Below are positions 10,501 through 22,700 of a stretch of 64,000 bases of DNA, in pieces. Location of the stretch: the NCBI GenBank assembly GCA_037013495.1, contig CM072805.1, positions 36,621,169-36,685,168 on the forward strand, written 5' to 3'. The notes beneath the pieces were generated by a model that saw only the letters and a program-made list of their open reading frames with translations, searched no databases and was not told where the DNA came from. How positions within the stretch are numbered: the stretch's first letter is position 1; the number at the start of each line of letters is the position of its first letter. Position numbers and translations under genes: made by a program. The stretch comes from Hippophae tibetana. Its lineage: Eukaryota > Streptophyta > Magnoliopsida > Rosales > Elaeagnaceae.

Positions 10501-11535
10501 GGTTCAATATGTAGCTAAGAATCACAATGAGGTTGCTTCATCATGTCCCTTCACAACCCTTCATATTCCTCGTACTCGCAATTCCGTTGATCTTGGAATT
10601 TTTGTTAAGCAAATGACTAGATATTTCTCAATATTACAAGTGTTGGTTAGAAGTAAACCGTAAGTCTTTGTGCATGTGATTTAGTATAAAGGCTCTTGTG
10701 AGTCTTCATTTTAAACATGAGTGTTAGCACGAATTTTCAGTTTCTTGGGTACTTGAAGCAAAGTGTTATTGAATAAAGTTTCTTCTCTCAGATTCAATTC
10801 AGTTTTTATTATCATACAAGATTACAAGTCACCAAATACAGCATCAACCACTACAGTAGTATCTCCATTGCCTCTCCAATTGTCTTGTTTTCTCAATGGA
10901 GATACCCTCCAAGTCCAAGACAAAACTTGAAATTTCCAATTCTCTGTCCAGCTCGATACAATAATATTTTCTCGAAATCCTTACCCCATAAAAGTATCCT
11001 CGTGAAGATTCAAGTTTTTGCTACCCAATAATTGGATGATGAAAACTAACTGAGGCAACGGTATACAATAAAAAGTTGTTCTAGTGGAGGACAATCTGAT
11101 AATATTGAGACGATTAAAGATAGAGCGATTATTATAATAAGGCTGAGAAAGTGGGGTGCATTCTCTGGCAACTTATTTCCTCATATGTCACTTGTAAATT
11201 CAAGGTTTACTTTACGTGAGTGTAGGAGATGGTGTCATCTCACATGTAGTTTGGTTGGCTACTAAATTGCGCATGAAAAGACAGGATATAAGATATAAGT
11301 TCAATCCACATGTTAACAATGGAGATAAGGAAGGTTTACATGTGAGACGAGATAACAAAAGAAGCTATTTAGTTCAAACGCTTGCCTACCATGTTATATT
11401 GTTTAATTTTAATGTGTTTTCACTTGGTAAAGATTAAAGTCTTAAAGACACATTTATTTATGCATAATTCTTAGAAAATAAAAGTTTGAAAAAATGTTTT
11501 TAAATTTGTATTTTCATTTTGAAAATAGTGGGAGA
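10501..11535. other. spacer with possible LTR-element interior
   Basis: About 1 kb with no coding frame that I recognise. Its downstream edge resembles the polypurine tract of a copia element, so part may be decayed retroelement interior. Confidence 0.3.
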
Positions 11536-11890
11536 TTGTTAGAATATTTTCAAAAAGAAATGTTTATAGCATTTGGATGAAAAATTGCAATGGTTTAACT
11601 AGTATGTATTTTTTAGTAAAAGAATTGTAACTTTTGAAAATTAAGTGATATTAATTATATTGAAAAGTTGTGACATTTTTGTAAAGGAACATGATTTTTG
11701 AATAGATTGTAATTATATATTAACAATTACATTAATTCCAAAATGACATGATTATTACGAAAGTCACGGCTTATCAACGAGTTATAACTCAAGTTAAATG
11801 GATGCATATTCTATAAATGTGTCGTTCATTTAAGACGTATGTAGAGAACAATAATGCGAAGTCGAAGAAATAACAATAAATATTCTCTAA
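11530..11890 (+). mobile_element. possible 3' LTR remnant of a copia element
   Basis: GTGGGAGAT followed by TGTTAGAATATT at about 11530-11551 looks like a polypurine tract joined to the TG start of a copia LTR. No matching 5' LTR, primer site or gag-pol remains were found, and the far end is not defined. Confidence 0.3.
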
Positions 11891-12412
11891 TACTTTCCAC
11901 CAAAATTTATATATAAATAAATAAAGTTAATATTCTAAATAATGTAGATTTAAAACATTAATTATCTTAATCCTATTCAAAACTAAAGATGATTTTGGGT
12001 TGTATTCGTGTATACACATCGAAACAAGAGGTATCATTGTATCTTGAAGGCATATTTATTGAACTCTAATACTATCATTAAATTGGTGGGAAAAATAGTA
12101 TTTTAAGGAAAGTAACTTAGAATCTTTACTTGAAACAAAAACCAAAAATTATATTATTTAATATAATTTTATAATATTATAATTAAAAAATTTAAAAACT
12201 TGACTTAAAAAAGATGAACATACTTAACAAACTTTGAATTTCTTTTTCGAACAACTCATGCACAATAAAACATAATAATGGAAATCATTTTAGTATAGAA
12301 AAAGTTTATTAACAAAAACATGCAAGCTTGTAGCAAAACTTCTCAAAGGAAATTACGTGCATACCATGAATAGACTGAACATCCAAAATGAAATCAAGTA
12401 CATAATAATAAT

Positions 12413-12763
12413 TGTTAAGTATCTTTGTTCCACATCGACTAATAATAAAGCAACAAAGCAACAAAGTTGCTTATAAACTTGAGCAACCCTTAACTTAATA
12501 AGATCTTATTGTGTTGAGTTAGGTTTGAGTTTCTAACATGATATCAAAACAGGGTTTAGTCTCTATGTGCTTGGACCTAATTAGGCTCTACCATAATCTC
12601 ACTGTGGCGCTAATGTCCATCTTTATCCGTCATGTGGAGGGAGGCTGTTAAGTATCCTTGTCCCACATCGACTAGGAACAAAGCAACAAAATTGCTTATA
12701 AGCTTGGATAACCCTTAACTTAATAAGATCTTATTGGGTTGAATTAGGTCTGAATTTCTAACA
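12413..12763 (+). mobile_element. TRIM-type miniature LTR retroelement
   Basis: Two direct repeats, 12413-12538 (126 bp) and 12646-12763 (118 bp), both begin TGTTAAGTATC and end TTTCTAACA. They differ by an 8-bp CAACAAAG duplication and some substitutions. Right after the first is TGATATCAAAACAGGG, a worn initiator-tRNA-Met primer site. Right before the second is TGGAGGGAGGC, a polypurine tract. ATAAT flanks both ends as a 5-bp target-site duplication, though it lies in an AAT-rich context. The interior is only 107 bp with no coding capacity, so it is non-autonomous. Confidence 0.88.
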
Positions 12764-13345
12764 ATAATAATAAAAAGTTGTTTTTTTAAACCAAAAAAGG
12801 TTGAAATCATCGAGGATATATAGTCATCCTCAACTTCACAAAAGAATTCATTTCCCTATAGATTGCAGAACCATGATATTCAACTTATCTCTTCTTCAAA
12901 ATAGCTTATATATTTTTCGTCATATGCTCAAAGGGCTTGTTTATGATTCACCTGCAACACCTAATTAACAACTATTGTAATTTGTAATTATGGACTGTAA
13001 TATATTTACTCTTCCAAACATCAACGGCTGTAGTTTTTTTTAAGATAAAAAGAAATAATTGAAGCGGTTAGAATTGTGAAGTAATAGATGAATTCCAAAA
13101 CAAAAATAAAATTAAGTTGCATGTATAAAAAAATGGAAAATAATTGAAAAGTCTCTTACTTCACTAAAATTGTACACATTAGTTCTCTTATTTTATGTTA
13201 GTATGTTTCTTTTAAAAGTTTCACATAATTTCAATTTAAAAAAATTACGAGGGATAAAATAATCATTTTTCTTACCTTAAAAGAATCCCTATACCTTCTA
13301 TAAAATTGCATCTAAGTTTGCACCTACATCACTTAAATGGATAAA
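12764..13345. other. AT-rich spacer
   Basis: AT-rich intergenic sequence between the TRIM and the MITE. I see no gene or bounded repeat. Confidence 0.45.
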
Positions 13346-13349
13346 TATG

Positions 13350-13909
13350 ACAGGGGTGAGTAAATAATCTTATACAGATTAGATTGAATTAGATTCTGAT
13401 TAAAAATTATACAATCAATTCGGATTCAGATTAACAAATTTTATAATCTACAGTATATGATCTAGATCGAATTACTATTAAATTATAAATAAATGTATAT
13501 TTTATTTTATAATATATTATATTTAAATATTATGTATATCATAATCGTATTATATCATTATTTTAGCTTTAAAATAAATATAAATATTTATAATAATTTA
13601 ATAATTATATAAATATATTTTTTATTGTTTTAATATTTTAGTTGTGACTATAAATAATAATATTTGTTACAAAAATATTAACTTAAAATTTAAATCTGAC
13701 GTATTTTATATATAACAATAATTTATAAATAAATTTTAATATCAATCTAACTTTATCCGATCTGAAAAATATGATATATTTGAATTTGAATTGATTTGGA
13801 TTGATTATGTTATGAGACTAGATTTAGATTGAAAATATTCATATTCGTTCAGATCGAATTCAATTTCAGATCGACCAAAACAGATAGTTTCGATTCCCAA
13901 CTCACCCAT
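13350..13909. mobile_element. hAT-like MITE
   Basis: The sequence begins CAGGGGTGAGTAAAT and ends CCCAACTCACCC, giving short terminal inverted repeats (GGGTGAGT/ACTCACCC) of the type seen in plant hAT MITEs. Subterminal GATTAGATTGAATT and GATCGAATTCAATTT stretches are also inverted relative to each other. The flanks AAATATGA and ATAATATG resemble a worn 8-bp target duplication. It has no coding frame. A relative lies at 2960-3535. Confidence 0.65.
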
Positions 13910-13910
13910 A

Positions 13911-13988
13911 ATATGTGGTAGAATTATCTAAAAAAATGAAATGTTTCACTAATTTTTAAAATAATTATGTCATTTCTACCACATAAGT
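13911..13988. repeat. short inverted repeat
   Basis: TATGTGGTAGAA at 13912-13923 is matched in inverse by TTCTACCACATA near 13974-13985. AATTAT/ATAATT pairing continues inward, so about 75 bp could fold into a hairpin. It lies directly beside the MITE end. Confidence 0.6.
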
Positions 13989-13989
13989 G

Positions 13990-15148
13990 AAAATGTGATT
14001 ATAAAAGTATTTTTTTGTATTGATAGTATTTTTTTATTTTATTAAATTATAATATATAGTCTTCTTCACACTTGACAAATATTTGCAAGAATTTAAATTT
14101 ATATATGCCTTTTCATAAAAAAGCACTCCAGCATGCACCTAAAAACAAATGAACATTTTGAACTGTTTTTTCATTTATATTAAACTACCTTTTAAATGAG
14201 TTAAAGTAATTATGACGGTGTTACACTGTACCTAAATATTCAAGTGCTTTTCCAATTTAAACAATGCTACTATTCTAAAAAATTAAAATCTCGCTCAAAC
14301 ATTTTAATATCAAACATTTGATAAATAAATAAAAATTATTAAAGTGATTCACATTGTTTTTTACCATGTGCATTTTTCATTAGTTAGGCGTAGGGTTTTA
14401 ACTATAGTAATTTCAAAATAAACGCTCCAAGAAATAAAATATAAATGTATTCTCTCTTTTTAAAAAAATAGTTACACTATTTATATAAACATTCATAATT
14501 GAAACTTAAACTCTAAATTTTTACATATTTAAATAAATTATTTGTTATTAGACAATAAAATTATTTACTATAAATATATTTTACGATACCTAAACGTTAT
14601 AAAATTGTAAAAAAAATCAAGTGTAAAATTATTAGTAAGATGACTAAAATCTCATACCTCTCATGTAAACATATTATTAACTTTATTCATTAAATAATAA
14701 ATATATTTATATATTAAATATAATTTAATTTTAAAATAACATGTTCGGGACGGTCCCATATAACATGACTTGTTACTACGGGCTATGTCATGTTATTTTT
14801 TTTAAAAAATATATTGTAAAATAATTTAATCTTGATTATTTATTTTTATAAAAATAAAAAATTATTAAAAGTGAGAAAAAAATCACATAAAATATTCATT
14901 ATTATTAGTATATATCTTTTATTTCTTTAATTTTTATTATATATTTATTGTTTTAAAAAAATTAAATTAATTATAAAGTTTATAAACTTGAAATCACGTT
15001 ATTACGTATTTTAATAACAATCGATTCTTATTAATTATTCTAATCATTAAGGTAAGTCAATCGATGAAATCATTCCAAAATTTTAAAGCAAAAAGAAAAA
15101 AAAATCAGTTTATATATAAACTAATAATATTTATCTATTAAGCTTCCT
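13990..15148. other. AT-rich spacer
   Basis: Intergenic DNA upstream of the sugar-transferase gene. A less AT-rich patch near 14740-14800 may be a repeat fragment. I recognise no gene. Confidence 0.45.
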
Positions 15149-15155
15149 ATAAAGA
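15149..15155 (+). promoter_or_regulatory. candidate TATA box of the sugar-transferase gene
   Basis: TATAAAG about 190 bp before the first ATG of the gene, followed by CT-rich leader sequence typical of plant 5' UTRs. Confidence 0.4.
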
Positions 15156-15338
15156 GTCGGTCTCTATCTCTCTAAAAGAAAGAACGATTAATATACAAAA
15201 CTTCAATAGAACGGAACAACATTTATAATATTGCAACAACCCTTTTGGTCATCCTTACTCCACACTGCACTATATATATCTCTCTCACCTTACACACAGA
15301 ATTGTGCGCAGTACTCAACACCATTACGAGCAACACAC

Positions 15339-16700
15339 ATGGAAGCGAGTCATGTGGTTTTGTTATGTTTTCTCTTCACTGCTCTTATCTATGTTTTCAC
15401 CCAAAATCCTATTCACTACCGACCCATTTTCTCCTTCCAAAATCATCATTGTCAATCCTCAATAACTTGGACTAACACAAGCAATACAAATAATAAAGAT
15501 GAACTTGAAACAGTTTTGTCCATGGCTTCTAGTGGAAACAATAAGACCGTAATAATCGCAGTGGTTAACAAAGCCTATGTAGAAGGGGATAAGCCAATGC
15601 TTGATTTGTTTCTAAAAAGTTTCTGGCTTGGTGAAGATACTCAGGGTTTGATCAACCACCTAGTGCTTGTAACCGTCGATCATACCTCGTATCGACGGTG
15701 TATGTTTCTCCGGCTTAACTGCTACAAGCTAGAAACGGACGGTGTAGATTTCAAAGGTGAAAAACTTTATATGTCTAATGAGTTTATCAAGATGATGTGG
15801 CGGCGTACTCTCTTTCTTGGGGAAGTTGTTAAACGAGGCTACAATTTCATATTCACGGTACGCTATATATATATCTTTTTTTCTTCTTCCTTTTTTATTT
15901 ATTTTTTCTTCTTATTAATTTATTAGACTTATTTGCCTTTTAATTATTTTATTTTTATATCAACTAAATTAACTTCTTTTTGGGTATAGATTAATAGAGT
16001 GGTAATTTCTTATGTTTTATTTTATTTGGTGTGATTCGATTAATGTACTCTAATTATAATAAAGAAATAGTGGGATTATTGGAAATTGAAATTGTCTTCC
16101 AATTTTTTAAATTAAATTTTCATTTTTATTATCATCATAATAGTATTTTAATGATTTATCATTATTATTATTATAATTTTAAATAATATGCACTTTGTTT
16201 TAAGAAATTCACCAAATGTAAGAGACTAATGTATTAGTATATAAAAATGTGTTATATATTATTTGAGATTGTTATATTTATAAAATTAATTAATATTGAG
16301 TTAAGATTTGGATAATTTATTCTTCCTTCCTATATATATTGTATAAATTTTTCATAATTTGTAAGATTTTCAAAATTATTCAATTAAAGCTTTCTAATTA
16401 AAAGCCATAAAATTAAAACAATATTTTTTATCTTACACCACTATGATCTTCTCCCATATTTTATTGGGAGTGTATCCCCGTCTTTTTTAACCAATAAATA
16501 TTTTTTTAATTTTATTTATAATGAATTTTTTATTCAATAATATAAAATTACGTACATAAAGATCGGGAAGATCCAAACCCTATCTCACAGTAAAAGAAGA
16601 TAAATATGGGGTGATCTGAGAGTAAATGGTTCCGCACTAAAAGGATAAATTTACGGTATTTGATAATGGGTGGATTCCGTACTCTTTTGCACGAATGAAA

Positions 16701-16741
<41 letters not shown>

Positions 16742-19700
16742 GTATATTTGTTATGGTTGTTGTTGTCGTTGTTATTTCAAACTGAAAATGTAGATTCAAT
16801 ATTCGTGCAACTTTAATGTAGAACTCTACCGAAAATTTTATCTTGGAATTCCAAATCACGCATTTACTTACAAAATAACAATTTTAAAAAATTAAGGTCT
16901 ACCATAAATATTAAAAATAGGAACTTGATTTTATAGGTAGCACCGGTATTAAATTTATGTACAAATACAAATTAATCTCATCAAAAATAATTATTCTTTC
17001 ATTAACAAAATATTTTAATCAAACAACTTTTTATTATTCTAGTTTAAAAATAATATAAGTAAAAACAGGTAAAAGTACTTTAATTTCAATTCTTCTTTTT
17101 TTCAAATTTACATTTTCAAAATTTTATTTTTTTTATTTGTATTACTATACCTTCTTTTTATTTGATATTATATATGTACATTGAGCCCGCTGGCTTAAAT
17201 CTTGAATGAACCGGCCAAGAAGCTTGGCCCAATCTTAGGTTAAACATTTATACTATTAACTTACCCAATTGATTTTAGGGTTAGGATTGGCTTCTATTAT
17301 GTTCCGAAAATATATGTGAACTTACAAAGCTTGATAACGTATATTTATTTTAAAGTTGAAATAACCTTTAATTGATCAATATTACTTATACTGATCATAT
17401 CTACGTAGAAACTCCATTGTATCAGATAAAACTGCACATGCAAAATCAATAAGTTGTTTAGAAATAAAAAAATACCACGAATACTTCACAAGCTAGTATC
17501 ATCAAGAAACTCTTTTTATCACATATTTATTGCTGAAGGATTCCTTGAAAATTCAATTTTATACACTGTTAGTAATTATTAATTAGCTATAATCACTGTA
17601 TCTATGTAATCTTACCTCTGCGTGCTGTATAATTAGCACTTAGCAGCTACTAATTGTTCTCTGTTTGTTCAAAAAATAATTATTGTTCTTTCTGTTATCT
17701 TAATTAATCCGCGTGCATAACATTAATATAATATAATAACCTAAATTTTGTTGGCATGTGCAGTGAAAGTAACAGATAACAAAGTTAATTGAGTTAGGAA
17801 ATGACAGACAATATGATTAGTGAATCAGAAATTAGGGAAATAAAACAACTATTAGGATTAGGGTTTATATTCGTTTTCATTAATATACATAGGAGGAGTT
17901 TTTGTACAAGAAATGAGAGAACAAAAATTACACAAATAAAATCAGAATAATTTGACATGGTATCAGAGCAGATTATGACTCTAAAGAAATAAAAATCCTA
18001 CGTTGCTACCTGTTCTCCTCAACATTGGTTTGATCTATTAAATCCAGAGATCAGATCAATAATACCCCATATTCATTTTTTTTCAAGAACTGTCATCTTG
18101 GTCAATTTGCTCACCTTCTTCCATCCACTAGTCCAAGTAGATGGGTGTTTGTGTGTCAACACTTTATGAAACTGTCTCTACAGATTCTCCATATCATTTT
18201 AGAGTTCAAGGTTCTTAGCTTTAAAACCTTCGAGTTCGAGTGTCTCTGTGCGTGCAAAGTTGATTCTGTTGAATATTATAATCAGCAAGGGTGCGATTGC
18301 GATCATCTTCAATCTACCTTTCCCCTGGAAAAAAAAGAAGAAGAAGAAACCAAGAAAAGATGGAAACGACTACTGACCTATGATTACGTGTATGTTTCTC
18401 TGCAACTTTTGAAACCAAAAAAAAAACAGGAAGGGAAAAATCAGACAGTGCAAGATATAGCTCGAACAACAAAAAAAGAAAAAGGAAAAAAAAACGAATC
18501 AACTTCACTGGAGCTCCTAACTTCTCGCTAGTTAGTAAGGGTTTTTTAGAGACGGAGGACCAAGTAGAAGGTTAACTTTGTCTGGATTTGTAGCCGGCTA
18601 AGGTTCGGCCATCTTGACCTAGCTGCTCGCTTGCAGAGGAAGGGCGCTGCTCGGTTGTAGAAGAAGGGCGCCGCTCGCTTGTAGAAGAAGGGCGCCGCTA
18701 GCTTGCAGAAGACGGGCACCACTCACTTGTAAAAGAAAGTCGTGCTCGGTTGCAGAAGAAGGATGCCGCTCCAGGGCTGCACAAATGGAATTTTTTTTTC
18801 TTAGGGTTACGTTTTGAGTTTTATATATATATTGGCTATGTTGTAAAAAAAAGGAAAACATGAAGAATTTTTTTTTAGATTTCATGGCGGAATCTAGAGA
18901 TTTAACTACCAATTTCATATTGGAAGATTTGACGGCAAAAATGATGGAAGTTCTAACTAGAGCTTAAATCAGCTCACAACCTCCGCCAACTGAAGCGTCC
19001 ACTACTCCCATTAGTATCAAGTTGGGAGGATCCAACTATGCCTTGTGGTCCCAGGTGGTGGAGATGTATATCTCTGGCAAAGATAAACTGGGATATATTA
19101 ATGGGGATTTTCCTCAACCTGTTGAAACCGACCCCTCATTTAGGAGATGGCGTACTGAAAATGCCATTGTCAAAGGATGGTTTATCAATTCGATGGACCT
19201 CTCCTTGATTGCAAATTTTATTCGATTCCCAACTGCGAAATAGGTTTGGGATTCGGCTGCTACCACTTACTATGATGGGACAAACACGTCTCAAGTGTAT
19301 GATCTTTGCCGTCAAGTTACTCGTACGAAGCAAGCGGGTGGATCCATTGAAAAATACTACCATGACCTTTAAGGGTTATGGCGTGAAATTGATTTCCGTC
19401 GTCCTAATCCAATGGAGTGTGCAATTGATATACAAAAATACAACTAAATCGTACAGGAAGATCGAGTGTATACCTTCCTCGATGGACTTGATGATAGATT
19501 GGATAAAACTCGAAGTGATGTGCTTCAGATCAAACCATTTCCTACGGTGGAACAAGCCTATGGATTCGTTCGTAGGGAAGAGGTCAGGCAGACCGTGATT
19601 ATCACAGGTGTAGATACGACACCCGGAGCAGTTATGGCTTTTAAATGGGTCAAGGGACACCATAATCTAATGCCACCGAAAATAGGAACTTCCTTTGGTA

Positions 19701-22700
19701 GCAAGAAATCCACGGGAAATCCACCATCTCTTGACATGAAATGTGGCCATTGCGGAAACTCCAAACACACCCGTGAAAACTGCTTCAAACTACATGGGTA
19801 TCCAGAATGGTGGAATGAGCTTCAAGCACGGAAGAAATAGGACACCACTGGGCGAGCCGCTGTGGCTACCAATAACGCCTCACTATCCCTTACTTATCAA
19901 GCTGAATCTTCCCAAGATCCAGGTATTTCAAGTAAAGCATTTCACATCTCTACTCGTAGTGATAAAGAGGATTGGATTTTAGACTCTGGAGCTACAGATC
20001 ACATGACATTTGACCCAAACGATCTCTCCAATACAACCCAACCAAGACGAAGCCGTGTTGCCAATGCAAATGGGGTCACTTATCAAGTTACATGAGTTGG
20101 AACAGTGACCTTATCTCCTTCATTATCATTATCTAATACTTTGCTTGTACTCTCTCTGTCAAACTGACTAATGTCTGTAAGTCAGGTCACTTCAGATCTT
20201 AACTATGTAGTATTGATGTATTCTACTTTTTGCCTTCTACAGGATATTCTCACCAAGGAGATCATTGGGCGTGGTACTAGGAGAGGAGGGCTATATTATG
20301 TGGATGACCTCAGTTCAGGAAGAGCCAATCACATTGAAAACACTGTTGGTAACAAGGAACGACAGATTTGGCTATGTTATCGTAGATTTAGGCATCCATC
20401 ATTCGGGTATTTAAAGCACCTACTTCCCAGTTTATTTTCAAATATCACACATTCAGATTTTCAAATGTGATACTTGTATCCTAGCAAAAATTCATAGGGC
20501 GTCTTATCCTATGAGCATGAATAAAAGTATGACTCATTTTACTTTGGTACATTCTGATGTTTGGGGACCTTCCCCGATCATTACGTCATCGGGTCATCGT
20601 TGGTTTGTTATTTTTGTTGATGATTGTACACGAATGACATGGCTTTACCTTCTCAAACATAAAGATGAAGTATTTGCTACATTTCACCTGTTTCATATCA
20701 TGGGTCAGACACAATTTTCTGAAAAAATTAAGATACTTAGGTCTGATAATGGAGGGGAATATGTTAATCAACAATTCCGGACATACTTGGATAACCATGG
20801 TATTCTCCATGAAACCTCGTGTTCGCAAACCCCACAACAAAATGGGACTGTGGACAGGTAGAATCGCCATATTTTAGAAACGGCTCGGGCCTTACTAATC
20901 GGTGCACATATGCCTAATAATTATTGGAGTGATGCTGTTACTACAGTGGTATATCTACTGAATCGTATGCCCACAAAAACCTTACAATTTCAGACTCCAT
21001 TAAATGTATTATCTGATTATCTTTCCTTGCCTACTATTTTTATGCTTCCGCCCCGATTTTTTGGATGTGTTGTCTTTGTCCACCTCCATAAAAATCAACA
21101 AACTAAGTTGGATCCATGTGCTGTCCGATGTGTATTCTTGGGGTATGGCGTACAAAAAAAGGGTTACCGATGCTATGATCCAATTACTAAAAGAACCTAT
21201 ATTACCATGGATGTCACCTTCCTCGAATCAGAGTGGTTTTTCCCATCACCTGTATCCAATTACACTCTTCAGGAGGAGAGTTATGGTGAAGAACGAAATT
21301 GGATTGATGTTGAAATATTAGACACTAGTCCAACATACTCAGATCGTGCCAATAATATGGAGGAACTAGTATCTAGACCCGAGTTTGAACTTCCAAGAAC
21401 TGAAGCTGAAGTAGTAATTGAGTCTCCAGAAGATGACGTGGTTGATGTACCCTCCACTCCCTAGTACCCAATGATCCTCCTGCTGAGAATACTCCTGAGG
21501 TAAGCTATCCTATCACACATTTACAAACTAATGCTATAGATACATCTGTTGGTTATGTTTTACCTTTCAGACACAATTGAGGCAAACCTCCAAATTGATA
21601 CTCCCTAGAAAGAGAAGAACGACAATCCAAGTATCCAATAGCAAATTATGTATCTACTCAAAGGTTATCAAAACCTATCAGGGTATTTGCACAAACACTC
21701 TCCTCGTGTCAAATTCCAAGTAGCATTGAAGAAGCCTTATCTGATAAAAAATGGGCTCAAGCTATAAAAGAAGAATTTGAAGCATTACAAAAGAATAACA
21801 CATGGGTGTTAAGCGAGTTGCCTCAAGGGAGGAAGATGGTAGGATGCAAGTGGATTTTCTCCATTAAGTATAAAGCAAATGGGTTAGTTGATTGATACAA
21901 GGCGAGGCTTGTAGAAAAAGGATATACACAGAAACACGGGATAGATTATCAAGAAACCTTCTCACCTGTGGCTAAACTAAAAACCGTTAGAGTCTTGTTA
22001 TCTCTTGCGGCAAATTTAGATTGGCCATTGCACCAACTTGACGTAAAAAATGTCTTCCTTCATGGTGATCTTGAAGAAGAGATTTACATGGATATCCCAC
22101 CAGGATATACTGTTACATCAGGAAAAGCAACTACATGTAGATTACAACGAGCATTGTATGGACTAAAACAATCATCTAGAGCATGGTTTGGTAGGTTGAG
22201 TTCAACAATGAAGAAATATGGGTTCCAACAAAGCAACTCTGATCATACTCTTTTCCTAAAACATCGATTAGGGAAGATAACAGCCATTATAGTCTATGTA
22301 GACGACATGATCATTGCAGGGGATGATAAAGAAGAAATCTCTAAGCTTCAAGAACAACTGTCAAATGAGTTTGAAATGAAGAATTTGGGAGGGCTCAAGT
22401 ATTTCTTAGGTATTGAGGTAACAAGATCAAAACAAGACATATGTCTTTCCCAAAGGAAATATACTCTAGACCTACTAGCAGAGGCAGGACTACTAGATTG
22501 TAAACCTGTCGATATTCCAACGGTTCAAAATCATAAACTCGGAGAATATGTGGACCAAGTACCAGCAGATAAACAGAGATATCAACGGTTAGTAGGTAAA
22601 CTCATATATTTATCTCATACTCGACCTGATATTGCTTATGCTGTGAGTGTCGTGAGTCAGTTCATGCACTGCCCAAGTGAAGACCATATGGATGCGGTCA

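Noticed and set aside
10153-15338. An additional protein-coding gene between Fe-SOD and the sugar-transferase
   Set aside because: Only short frames without family features are present. The region is explained by a TRIM, a MITE, a possible LTR remnant and AT-rich spacer.
16548-16859. A 103-codon minus-strand open frame rich in Ile
   Set aside because: It is produced by an (ATT)n microsatellite inside the intron.
18619-18918. Minus-strand open frame with LLQASGALLLQ repeats
   Set aside because: It is the translation of the 24-bp minisatellite in the Copia-1 leader, antisense to the element.
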